A stretch of 64,000 bases of DNA, taken from NCBI GenBank assembly GCA_031180825.1, contig JAPSLM010000004.1, forward strand, positions 211,219 to 275,218, written 5' to 3'. This document shows positions 10,242-17,588 of this stretch, one piece after another. A program made the translations under genes and the position numbers. Position 1 is the stretch's first letter. Each line of letters opens with the position of its first letter. Under the pieces are notes generated by a model. That model did no database searches, was not told where the DNA came from, and saw nothing but the letters and a program-made list of their open reading frames with translations. This DNA is from Paenibacillus sp. (GTDB lineage Bacteria > Bacillota > Bacilli > Paenibacillales > NBRC-103111).

Positions 10242-10565
10242 ATGTGGTTAGCGGCAAATGAAACGGCGGCGGCTCCGGGGATCGAGGGATATCTCGTGAC
10301 TTACGGCCCGCTCGTCCTGATGTTCGTCGTTCTTTATTTCTTACTTATCCGCCCTCAGCAAAAACGTCAAAAAACTCGCAACATGATGCTGAGCAACTTG
10401 AAAAAAGGGGATAAGGTCATTACGATCGGGGGCCTGCACGGCACGATCCTGGAGCTTACGGACGATACGGTCGTCCTGCGGGTGAACGACGTCACGAAGC
10501 TAACCTTCGAGCGTTCGGCCGTGAATACGGTAACGTCTTCGGGGGCGGCTTCCGAAGCGAAATAG
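10242..10565 (+). CDS. yajC: Preprotein translocase subunit YajC
   Basis: 107 residues. Small membrane partner of SecDF at the Sec translocon. One membrane segment (about residues 20-40, VLMFVVLYFLLIRPQQKR) ends in the signature RPQQKRQK. A soluble KOW-like domain follows (LKKGDKVITIGGLHGTI). A GAAAGGGGGG site precedes ATG 10242. secD and secF lie about 4 kb downstream in the same direction but under their own promoter. Confidence 0.95.
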   Translation: MWLAANETAAAPGIEGYLVTYGPLVLMFVVLYFLLIRPQQKRQKTRNMMLSNLKKGDKVITIGGLHGTILELTDDTVVLRVNDVTKLTFERSAVNTVTSSGAASEAK

Positions 10566-10592
10566 TTCATCCTTAACGCTTCCCTGCAAACG

Positions 10593-10653
10593 CAAACAAG
10601 CGAGGTCTCGTACCGTCCGGATTTCGGGGGGTGCAAGAGATCTCGCTTGTTTG
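10593..10653. terminator. Bidirectional terminator between yajC and the TIGR04086-like gene
   Basis: CAAACAAGCGAGGTCTC pairs with GAGATCTCGCTTGTTTG around a 27-base loop, with one internal mismatch pair. It sits between two convergent genes. Confidence 0.75.
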
Positions 10654-10661
10654 TTTCCGCT

Positions 10662-11024
10662 TCATTTCTTCAAATTGATGCCGATCATCCCGCCCAGCGC
10701 CCCGGCCAGCAAAGCTACCGCAGCAAGTCCGAGCATCTCCTTGGAAAAGCCGGCGTCATAAGCCAGAAATCCGATAATCCATACGACTACGGTATAAATT
10801 GCCCCCAGCATTCCCCCGTGGTACCAGCCTTTGCTGCCGCTGCGCCTGCCTGATACTACGCCCCCTGCCAGCATGGCGATTCCGTGAATAAACAGCGTTG
10901 CGCCCAACCACGATTTTTCCGGAATATTCGTACCCAGCATGACAAGCGAAGCGAGAAACGTCCCGGCCAGCATGAACGCTACGGCATACACCAATCCGGC
11001 AAACAAGGGCGAATTTTTCATCAT
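10662..11024 (-). CDS. TIGR04086-type small membrane protein
   Basis: About 120 residues with four predicted membrane helices. They are rich in Gly/Ala and separated by short loops; a GRRSGSKGWYHGG loop sits between helices two and three. Members of this family (YrzE in B. subtilis) sit at the same place next to yajC and spoVB; function unknown. The ATGATG start at 11024/11021 follows a strong AGGAGGT. The track's 170-residue version adds 50 unrelated residues and would place the start next to the divergent DUF421 gene. Reading direction is opposite to yajC. Confidence 0.8.
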   Translation of the reverse strand: MMKNSPLFAGLVYAVAFMLAGTFLASLVMLGTNIPEKSWLGATLFIHGIAMLAGGVVSGRRSGSKGWYHGGMLGAIYTVVVWIIGFLAYDAGFSKEMLGLAAVALLAGALGGMIGINLKK

Positions 11025-11201
11025 CCCTTTTGACCTCCTGTTCCAAGCCATTCTATTTTTCATTGTATGGGCATGTACATCGAAATAGTACCGCTTCTTC
11101 GGCGGCGGAATCATCCGATTTCTTACCAGCAATTCACCCGCATGACAATCGTTCCCCGAGGCTACAATAGGCATTGAATTGCAAATGGGGAGGCCGAGTC
11201 C

Positions 11202-11876
11202 ATGGATCTATTGCCGCTTTTTTTTCGCACCATCCTGATCTATGTGATCGTATTTTTTACCCTGCGCATTATGGGAAAAAGGGAGATTGGCAAGCTGTCG
11301 GTCTTCGACCTCGTCATTTCCATCATGATCGCGGAAATTGCCGTGTTCGTGCTGGAGGATATGAAGAAGCCTTTAATCGAGGGGATCCTTCCCATGGCCA
11401 CCCTCGTCGTGGTTCAGTTAACTATTGCTTTTGTTTCGTTAAAAAACGAAAAGCTGCGCCGCTTGTTTGAAGGCAAGCCTTCCCCTATTATTCAGAACGG
11501 CAAGCTGAATCGGGAGGAAATGAAACGACAGCTTTACAACTTGGATGATTTGCTGCTGCAATTAAGAGAAAATAAAGTGACAAACCTTGCGGATGTCGAA
11601 TTTGCCCTTCTGGAATCGTCAGGCAAGCTGACCGTGGTGGAGAAACAGCAAGAGGGAGAACCGTCCGCCGATACGCCGGCTTCGTTTCGGTACGAAGGAC
11701 TTCCATTGCCGCTGATCATGGACGGTAAAGTTCAGGATGAAAATTTGACCAAGCTTGGCCAAACCCGTTTTTGGCTCAAGAGCCAGCTTCAGAGCAAGGG
11801 AGTCAAAGATTTCAAGGACGTATTTTTTTGTTCGGTCGATCATCGGGGTCGGTGGTTCATCAATAAAAAAAGATGA
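11202..11876 (+). CDS. DUF421 (YrbG-like) membrane protein
   Basis: 224 residues. Three N-terminal helices (about residues 5-80) hold the family signature RIMGKREIGKLSVFDLVISI. A cytoplasmic alpha/beta domain follows, with LLQLRENKVTNLADVEFALLESSG. YrbG occupies the same position beside spoVB in B. subtilis. DUF421 proteins of the YetF group are linked to spore or inner-membrane properties, but the role of this one is unknown. A GGGGAGG site precedes ATG 11202. It converges on spoVB with only nine bases between stop codons. Confidence 0.85.
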   Translation: MDLLPLFFRTILIYVIVFFTLRIMGKREIGKLSVFDLVISIMIAEIAVFVLEDMKKPLIEGILPMATLVVVQLTIAFVSLKNEKLRRLFEGKPSPIIQNGKLNREEMKRQLYNLDDLLLQLRENKVTNLADVEFALLESSGKLTVVEKQQEGEPSADTPASFRYEGLPLPLIMDGKVQDENLTKLGQTRFWLKSQLQSKGVKDFKDVFFCSVDHRGRWFINKKR

Positions 11877-11885
11877 CCGGGCCCA

Positions 11886-13451
11886 TTATTTCACAAAGCG
11901 TTTGCCAAGCCATAAAATTCGGAAAACATCGTCGCGGTCAATAAGTTTAAGCAGGATCGCGATCAGCAGATAAATAATGACCCCCGTCAGGCAGGAGATG
12001 GCAAAACGGGTAAAGCCGCTGGCAATCCACGGCGTATACATCACGACATGGCTGGCGAAGCCGGCGGCTGCCATACTTATCCCGACTTTCAGGAAATCCG
12101 CGGTCTGCATGCGAAACTGAAGCAGACGCACAACGCTGTTCCAATGGAGCAAGGTGACGAGCATAATATTCACGCTGATGGCGACAACCGCACCCAAGAT
12201 GCCGAATTCCGGACGGCTGGCCAAAAAATAAATCAGAGTAAGTTTCACGATGGACCCGATGAGCGTATTGATCAGCGCGCTTCCGGGTCTTTCGAGCGCC
12301 TGAAGGGTCGATTGCAGCGGTGCCTGAAAATAAATGAAAAGCGCCGCGGGCGCCATCATCCGAAGCATGGCCCCGACCCCGGGTTGTCCGTACATATATT
12401 GACAAATCGGCTCCGCCAGCACATACATCAGCACGGCAAAGGGGGCGCCCGTTACCAAAGCAAGCTTTAGCGATTGGTGCAGCCGCATATGGATGGTTTT
12501 GATATCGTTCTTGGCCGCCGCCTCGGACAAGGAAGGGATAAGCGAAACCGCGAGGGAAAAAGTAAGTGCGCTCGGAAGCATCAGCACCGGTATAATCATT
12601 CCTTGCAATGCTCCGTACTGCGCCGTCGCCACGCCGGTTGCTACGCCTGCCAATGCAAGGCTTTGAATAATGAGAATCGATTCCAGAAAGTACGAGCCGG
12701 AGCCGACCAGCTTGCTTCCGGTGACGGGGACGGCTAACTGAAGAAGGCTTTTCAGGCTCGCGAAGCGGGTCAGCGACCGTTGGGAACCGATTTTCCCCCG
12801 GGAGGCCGTGAGCCGCTGCAACCGGCTATGCCGGTAAAGCAGCACCAGAACGAGCAGCGCGCACAACTCGCCGACCATGACGCCGATCATCGCTCCCGCG
12901 GCGGCAAATTCGATCCCGTAAGGCAGCAGCATAAATGCAAAAGCGAGAACCGTGATGATGCGGACGAGCGTCTCGACCACTTGGGACAGCGCTGTCGGAA
13001 TCATGTCCTGCCGGCCTTGAAAATACCCGCGGAACACGGCCGATATGCCGACGAGCGGGATGATCGGCGTCATACACAGGAACGTGTAATATACGCGGGG
13101 ATCCGTAAACAGGTGGTCGGTAATCCACCGGGCGCCGAGGACGATGACGGCCGTGAAGACCAAGCTGACTGCGGTCGCCAGGGCAAGCGCTACCCGGAAG
13201 ATCGTACGGACCCGGGACGCGTCGCCTTCGGCTTCGGCTGCAGCGATCAACTTGGCTACCGCCACCGGGATGCCTCCGGTGACGATCGTAAGAATAACGA
13301 TGAGAAACGGCCATCCCATTTGATAAAGGCCAATACCCTCCGGACCGATGACCCGCGGAAGCGTAATCCGGGGAATGAAGCCGAGAATGCGGTTGACAAT
13401 GCCTGCTGCAAGGAGGATGAGCGTTCCTTGGATAAACGATTGTTTTGTCAA
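11886..13451 (-). CDS. spoVB: Stage V sporulation protein B, MOP-family flippase
   Basis: About 521 residues with about 14 membrane segments, the size of B. subtilis SpoVB (518). A polysaccharide-transporter-type flippase of the MATE/MOP superfamily, thought to move lipid-linked precursors for spore cortex synthesis. The conserved N-terminus is TKQSFIQGTLILLAAG. TTG 13451 is chosen because AGAAGGT lies 8 bases upstream and it matches the usual N-terminus; the track start at 13532 adds 27 residues. The gene diverges from the comN-like gene across 183 bases with no clear promoter that I can assign. Confidence 0.92.
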   Translation of the reverse strand: MTKQSFIQGTLILLAAGIVNRILGFIPRITLPRVIGPEGIGLYQMGWPFLIVILTIVTGGIPVAVAKLIAAAEAEGDASRVRTIFRVALALATAVSLVFTAVIVLGARWITDHLFTDPRVYYTFLCMTPIIPLVGISAVFRGYFQGRQDMIPTALSQVVETLVRIITVLAFAFMLLPYGIEFAAAGAMIGVMVGELCALLVLVLLYRHSRLQRLTASRGKIGSQRSLTRFASLKSLLQLAVPVTGSKLVGSGSYFLESILIIQSLALAGVATGVATAQYGALQGMIIPVLMLPSALTFSLAVSLIPSLSEAAAKNDIKTIHMRLHQSLKLALVTGAPFAVLMYVLAEPICQYMYGQPGVGAMLRMMAPAALFIYFQAPLQSTLQALERPGSALINTLIGSIVKLTLIYFLASRPEFGILGAVVAISVNIMLVTLLHWNSVVRLLQFRMQTADFLKVGISMAAAGFASHVVMYTPWIASGFTRFAISCLTGVIIYLLIAILLKLIDRDDVFRILWLGKRFVK

Positions 13452-13634
13452 GGGGACCGACCTTCTTTCTTCCCGGATGGGCTTGTATTCCCGTGCGTTA
13501 CTAATGGATATGCACAACCTGTCCAAGAGCATGCAACAATTTTTAGAGTGCGCTGCAGCTGCAAGCGGCAGGAAAACGGTCGGGTACAGCGAATAGGTAC
13601 AATAACGAGGCTGCGCACGCGGGAGGGTTGCGAG

Positions 13635-14267
13635 ATGGAAAACGACAGTTGGAAACAGGTTCGCAGCGACGGCAAAGGTCCGGATTCCACGGAAGCGGGA
13701 TCAGAGCATGATGCCGCCTTCGCTCCGGAAACGGGGCCGGGAGCCGGGGAGGAGAGAACGGACGACTCCGAGTCTCGGGATCCGCAGGAAGACGGGGCGC
13801 AGGAACCTGCGGCGGAGAAGCCGCTTGAGGAGCCGGTTCCTTATATGGAGCTTTTTTACTCGGAAGGGGAGACGATCGATTGCCCGGCGGACCCGGCGGC
13901 GGAAGAGGCGGTTTCAGCCTCGGCTGACGAACAGGACGAGCAGTGCGAGCCCGAAGCGGGAGATCTTCCGGAGCTTTGGATGAAGCATATGGCTTCGGAA
14001 CCGGACCCTGAACCCGAAGAAGAGCCTATGGATGACGAGCAGCTCAGCCGGGTGATCGAAGATATTTGCCGAAGCAAAGCCGAGGAGTTCCGCATGATCG
14101 GCTACGAACAGGTGACGGGAGAGGAAATATGGGAATGCGTCAGCGACAAATATCGTAAGACCGGCGTTCCTCCGCTGCACCGGATCGTCAACGATATTTT
14201 ATCCTTGAAGGCGACGCAGTTCATGAACTGGATGACCATGAGCATATATAAGGATGCCCATCGCTAG
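13635..14267 (+). CDS. comN: ComN-like post-transcriptional regulator with acidic extension
   Basis: About 210 residues. The last 90 or so (DDEQLSRVIEDICRSKAEEF to the end) look like the small ComN/YrzD domain, which controls comE mRNA localisation in B. subtilis and is encoded between spoVB and secDF there. Before it is a 120-residue stretch very rich in Glu, Asp, Pro and Ala, not present in the 98-residue B. subtilis protein. ATG 13635 follows GGGAGGG at a normal spacing; the track's start at 12780 runs antisense through spoVB and is rejected. Confidence 0.75.
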   Translation: MENDSWKQVRSDGKGPDSTEAGSEHDAAFAPETGPGAGEERTDDSESRDPQEDGAQEPAAEKPLEEPVPYMELFYSEGETIDCPADPAAEEAVSASADEQDEQCEPEAGDLPELWMKHMASEPDPEPEEEPMDDEQLSRVIEDICRSKAEEFRMIGYEQVTGEEIWECVSDKYRKTGVPPLHRIVNDILSLKATQFMNWMTMSIYKDAHR

Positions 14268-14286
14268 CGAGCGGGCTTCTTTTTTG
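14254..14286 (+). terminator. Terminator at the end of comN-like gene
   Basis: GCCCATCGCT / AGCGAGCGGGC imperfect stem overlapping the stop codon, followed by TTCTTTTTTG. Confidence 0.7.
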
Positions 14287-14320
14287 CGTGCGTCTTTACA
14301 AGAAGGAAAAAAGAGGCAAA

Positions 14321-14349
14321 TTGACTCGTTTTTCGCACGTAGGTATAAT
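14321..14349 (+). promoter_or_regulatory. SigA promoter of secDF
   Basis: TTGACT (14321-14326), 17-base spacer, TATAAT (14344-14349), only one mismatch to consensus. It lies 30 bases before secD. Confidence 0.85.
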
Positions 14350-14378
14350 AGGAATATTGATTATGGAAGGAGACTTTT

Positions 14379-15611
14379 ATGGACATCAAAAGAATCGTCG
14401 CTTTTTTCGCTATCGTACTGATCGTCTTTGCCGCGATCGGAGTGACGAGTCCGCAGCTTGTCAAACAAGTGAAGCTGGGGCTTGATTTGAAAGGCGGCTT
14501 TGAGATTCTGTACGTTGCGGAGCCGATTGAGCCCGGGAAGCCGGTTACCCCCGAATCGCTCAAGCAAACCGCTATCAGTCTGGAGAAACGGGCCGATAGT
14601 CTCGGAATTGCAGAGCCGGAAGTAACAACCGAGGGAAGCGACCGGATTCGCGTGAAACTGGCCGGGGTGTCGAACGAAGAGGAAGTCAGAAAGATCATCA
14701 AAGAGCCTGCGCAGCTCACGTTCCGCGGGCCGGACGGCACGAAGGAATTGCTTGGGAGCGACTTCGTAGAGGGCGCTGCCAAAGTCGGTTTCGACGAAAC
14801 GAACCGTCCTCTCATTTCGATCGAAGTCAAGGATAAAGAGAAATTCCGCAAGGTTACGGAGAAGCTGCTCGGTCAACCGCTCGCCATTTATTTGGACGAG
14901 ACTCTGCTGTCTGCACCAGAGGTAAGATCGGTACTGACCGACGGCAAAGCAACGATCACAGGCAATTATACGTTTGACGAAGCCAATAAACTGAAAGACA
15001 CGATCAACCTTGGCGCGCTTCCGCTGAAGCTTACCGAGAAATATACGCAGAGCGTGGGCGCTACGCTTGGCCAATTGTCCTTGCAGGAAACGGTGAAAGC
15101 CGGCCTTGTCGGTTCCGTGCTGATCCTGCTTTTCATGCTGATCTTTTACCGGATACCGGGCCTCGTGGCCTCGATAGCGATCATCACCTACTCCTGGCTG
15201 CTTCTTCTCGTCTTTGACTTGATCAATGCAACGCTGACGCTGCCGGGGATTGCCGCTTTTATTCTCGGGATCGGGATGGCGGTCGACGCGAACATCATTA
15301 CCGCCGAACGGATCAAAGAGGAAATTCGCAGCGGCAAAAGTATTCTTTCCTCCATGAAGGCGGGCTCGAAGCATTCGTTCCGAACGATTATGGATGCCAA
15401 TATTACCAATATTATTGCCGGCGCTGTACTATTCTACATCGGTAACGGAGCCATCCGCGGATTTGCGCTCACGACGATGCTCAGCATCGTGCTTAGTGTG
15501 ATCACGAACGTCTTCTTTGCGCGGTTTTTGACCTTGCTGCTCATCCGAAGCAATTTGTTCAAGAAGCCGGTCTATTTTGGCGTAAAGGAGTCGGAAATCC
15601 GTGAACTCTAA
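14379..15611 (+). CDS. secD: Protein translocase subunit SecD
   Basis: 410 residues. SecD with SecF uses the proton gradient to help pull exported proteins out of the SecYEG channel. One N-terminal helix, then the periplasmic-type P1 domain with GLDLKGGFEILY, a second soluble part ending SVGATLGQ, and five C-terminal helices containing IGMAVDANIITAERIKEE. ATG follows AAGGAGA. In B. subtilis secD and secF are one fused gene; here they are separate and overlap by 11 bases. Confidence 0.97.
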   Translation: MDIKRIVAFFAIVLIVFAAIGVTSPQLVKQVKLGLDLKGGFEILYVAEPIEPGKPVTPESLKQTAISLEKRADSLGIAEPEVTTEGSDRIRVKLAGVSNEEEVRKIIKEPAQLTFRGPDGTKELLGSDFVEGAAKVGFDETNRPLISIEVKDKEKFRKVTEKLLGQPLAIYLDETLLSAPEVRSVLTDGKATITGNYTFDEANKLKDTINLGALPLKLTEKYTQSVGATLGQLSLQETVKAGLVGSVLILLFMLIFYRIPGLVASIAIITYSWLLLLVFDLINATLTLPGIAAFILGIGMAVDANIITAERIKEEIRSGKSILSSMKAGSKHSFRTIMDANITNIIAGAVLFYIGNGAIRGFALTTMLSIVLSVITNVFFARFLTLLLIRSNLFKKPVYFGVKESEIREL

Positions 15612-16518
15612 AACTAAAATCCTTTTTGATTTTGTCAAACACCGCAAAACGTTCTATATCATTTCGCTTCTTATCTGTATCGTCGGCGCCATCGTGTTGG
15701 CGGTCAGCGGTCTGAACTACGGGGTTGAATTCCGGGCGGGTACGTCGTTGGACATCTCGGCCGGACAAGCGATGGATAAGGCCAAAGCCGAAGAACTGCT
15801 CAAAAGCGTCGGCGTCGAAGCCGGTGTGATGACCCTCGGCGGGGACAACAACAATCGTCTGTCCATGCGTTTTACCGACATCTTGCCCGAAGCAACCTTG
15901 AAGCAGATCCAGGAAAAATTTAAGGCAACCTATGGCGACGGCGTATCGCAGGAAGTAAATACCGTTACGCCGGATATGGCGCTGGAGCTTCGCAATAAAG
16001 CGCTCATCGCGATCGGGGTAGCCAGCTTGGCCATTTGTCTTTATGTCACGATTCGCTTCGAGTGGCGTTTCGCGATTGCTTCGATTATTGCGATTTTGCA
16101 CGACGCCTTTTTGGTTATCAGCGTGTTTGCGATCTTCCGGCTGGAAGTGAACCTGCCGTTTATGGCCGCCGTGCTTACGACGATCGGCTATTCGATTAAC
16201 GATAAAATCGTCGTCTTTGACCGGGTTCGCGAAAATCTGCGCTTTGCCAAGCTGAAGACGCCGGACGATTTGGCGGGCTTATTGAACGACAGTATTTGGC
16301 AGACCATGACGAGAAATATCAATACGGTCCTTACGGTATTGATTGCCGCCGTTTGTTTGCTTGTGCTCGGCAGTCCTTCCATTCAGCTCTTCGCGCTTGC
16401 GAAGATCATCGGTCTGACCAGCGGCGCGTATTCTTCCATTTTTATTGCGGGTCCGCTCTGGCACGATCTGAAAAGCAAAGCGCTCGGCTCAAAAAAGAGC
16501 TCTGCAGCGAAAGCGTAA
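15601..16518 (+). CDS. secF: Protein translocase subunit SecF
   Basis: 305 residues. Partner of SecD. N-terminal helix, then the conserved NYGVEFRAGTSLDI, and C-terminal helices with TTIGYSINDKIVVFDRVRENLR. The GTG start at 15601 lies inside the end of secD (11-base overlap), with a GTAAAGGAG site in the secD coding sequence, so translation is probably coupled. Confidence 0.97.
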   Translation: MNSKTKILFDFVKHRKTFYIISLLICIVGAIVLAVSGLNYGVEFRAGTSLDISAGQAMDKAKAEELLKSVGVEAGVMTLGGDNNNRLSMRFTDILPEATLKQIQEKFKATYGDGVSQEVNTVTPDMALELRNKALIAIGVASLAICLYVTIRFEWRFAIASIIAILHDAFLVISVFAIFRLEVNLPFMAAVLTTIGYSINDKIVVFDRVRENLRFAKLKTPDDLAGLLNDSIWQTMTRNINTVLTVLIAAVCLLVLGSPSIQLFALAKIIGLTSGAYSSIFIAGPLWHDLKSKALGSKKSSAAKA

Positions 16519-16555
16519 GAACCGCTTTTACCGAAGCCATGGTTCATCTGCGGCC

Positions 16556-16588
16556 GGCCGCGTGAAACGGCAAGTTTCCGCGGCCTTT
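16556..16588 (+). terminator. Terminator after secF
   Basis: GGCCGCGTGAAAC / GTTTCCGCGGCC stem with one bulged base and a short loop, followed by TTTC. T-run is short, so strength is uncertain. Confidence 0.65.
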
Positions 16589-16614
16589 CTATCAATCTCA
16601 TGGAGGAGTGGCCC

Positions 16615-17565
16615 ATGACGGAGGAACGTTACAAGCAAGCGGCAGCGGGCGCATGGATCGGCATAGCAGGAAATCTTGCCCTTGCCCTTCTGAAAGGCGT
16701 AACCGGGTATATGGCCAACAGTAAAGCGTTAATGGCCGATGCGTTCCATTCGGCGTCGGATGTCGTAGGATCGGTTGCGGTGCTGGTCGGGCTTCGCGCG
16801 GCCAAGCGGCCCCCTGACGAAGATCATCCGTACGGACACGGCAAGGCGGAGCCGATCGCGGCCATTGTTTTATCGGTGCTGCTGCTTGTGGTCGGCTTGG
16901 AAATCGGCATTTCTGCGGCGAAATCGATCTATGGCGGCGTGCACGAACCGCCGGAAGGCTTCGCGCTTACGGTGCTCATCTTGTCCATCATTGTTAAAGA
17001 AGCGATGTTTCAATACAAGTTCCGGCTTGGGAAGAAGCTGGCCAGTCAAGCCTTGATCGCCAACGCTTGGGAGCACCGCTCCGACGTTTATTCCTCGGTT
17101 GCCGCTTTTATCGGGGTCGGGGGCGCGATGCTCGGTTCCTATTTCGGAAATGCTTACCTGTATTATTTGGACCCGATCGCGGGTTTGGTCGTCGCGCTCA
17201 TGGTGCTTCGAATGGGGTACCGTTTATTGATGGATTCGGTTCACAGCACGATGGACCATGTGCTGCATCAAGAGGATGCGGCGGATTTGCTGGAAACGGT
17301 GCAGCGCATTAAAGGCGTCATCGCCGTCGATCAGTTGCGGGCGCGGGAACACGGACATTATGTCATTGTCGACGTGAAAATCAGCGTCAATCCGCGTATC
17401 TCGATTCAAGAAGGGCATGATATTGCCAAAATCGTCAAGCATACGCTCATGAAAAGGTTCCTGCATGTTTCCGACGTGTTCGTTCACGTCAATCCGTACG
17501 ATGCGGGCTATCCGTACAAGAGTGCGGATTCGGAGCTTGACGATATGCCCACGGTGCTTCACTAA
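16615..17565 (+). CDS. Cation diffusion facilitator family transporter
   Basis: About 316 residues. CDF proteins export divalent metals (Zn, Fe, Mn, Co) by proton exchange. Six membrane segments are visible. Likely metal-site residues are in MADAFHSASD (second helix) and EHRSDVYSS (fifth helix), and HPYGHGKAEP is the family loop. A cytoplasmic ferredoxin-like domain follows (VDQLRAREHGHYVIVDVKISV). ATG 16615 is chosen because GGAGGAG, which overlaps the track's ATG 16600, is its ribosome binding site. The metal cannot be told from sequence. It precedes recJ by 23 bases. Confidence 0.92.
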   Translation: MTEERYKQAAAGAWIGIAGNLALALLKGVTGYMANSKALMADAFHSASDVVGSVAVLVGLRAAKRPPDEDHPYGHGKAEPIAAIVLSVLLLVVGLEIGISAAKSIYGGVHEPPEGFALTVLILSIIVKEAMFQYKFRLGKKLASQALIANAWEHRSDVYSSVAAFIGVGGAMLGSYFGNAYLYYLDPIAGLVVALMVLRMGYRLLMDSVHSTMDHVLHQEDAADLLETVQRIKGVIAVDQLRAREHGHYVIVDVKISVNPRISIQEGHDIAKIVKHTLMKRFLHVSDVFVHVNPYDAGYPYKSADSELDDMPTVLH

Positions 17566-17588
17566 GAGGAATAGGGGGAACGGCCGTC

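Noticed and set aside
12780-13634. N-terminal extension of the comN-like ORF
   Set aside because: It runs antisense through spoVB and past a good start with ribosome binding site at 13635.
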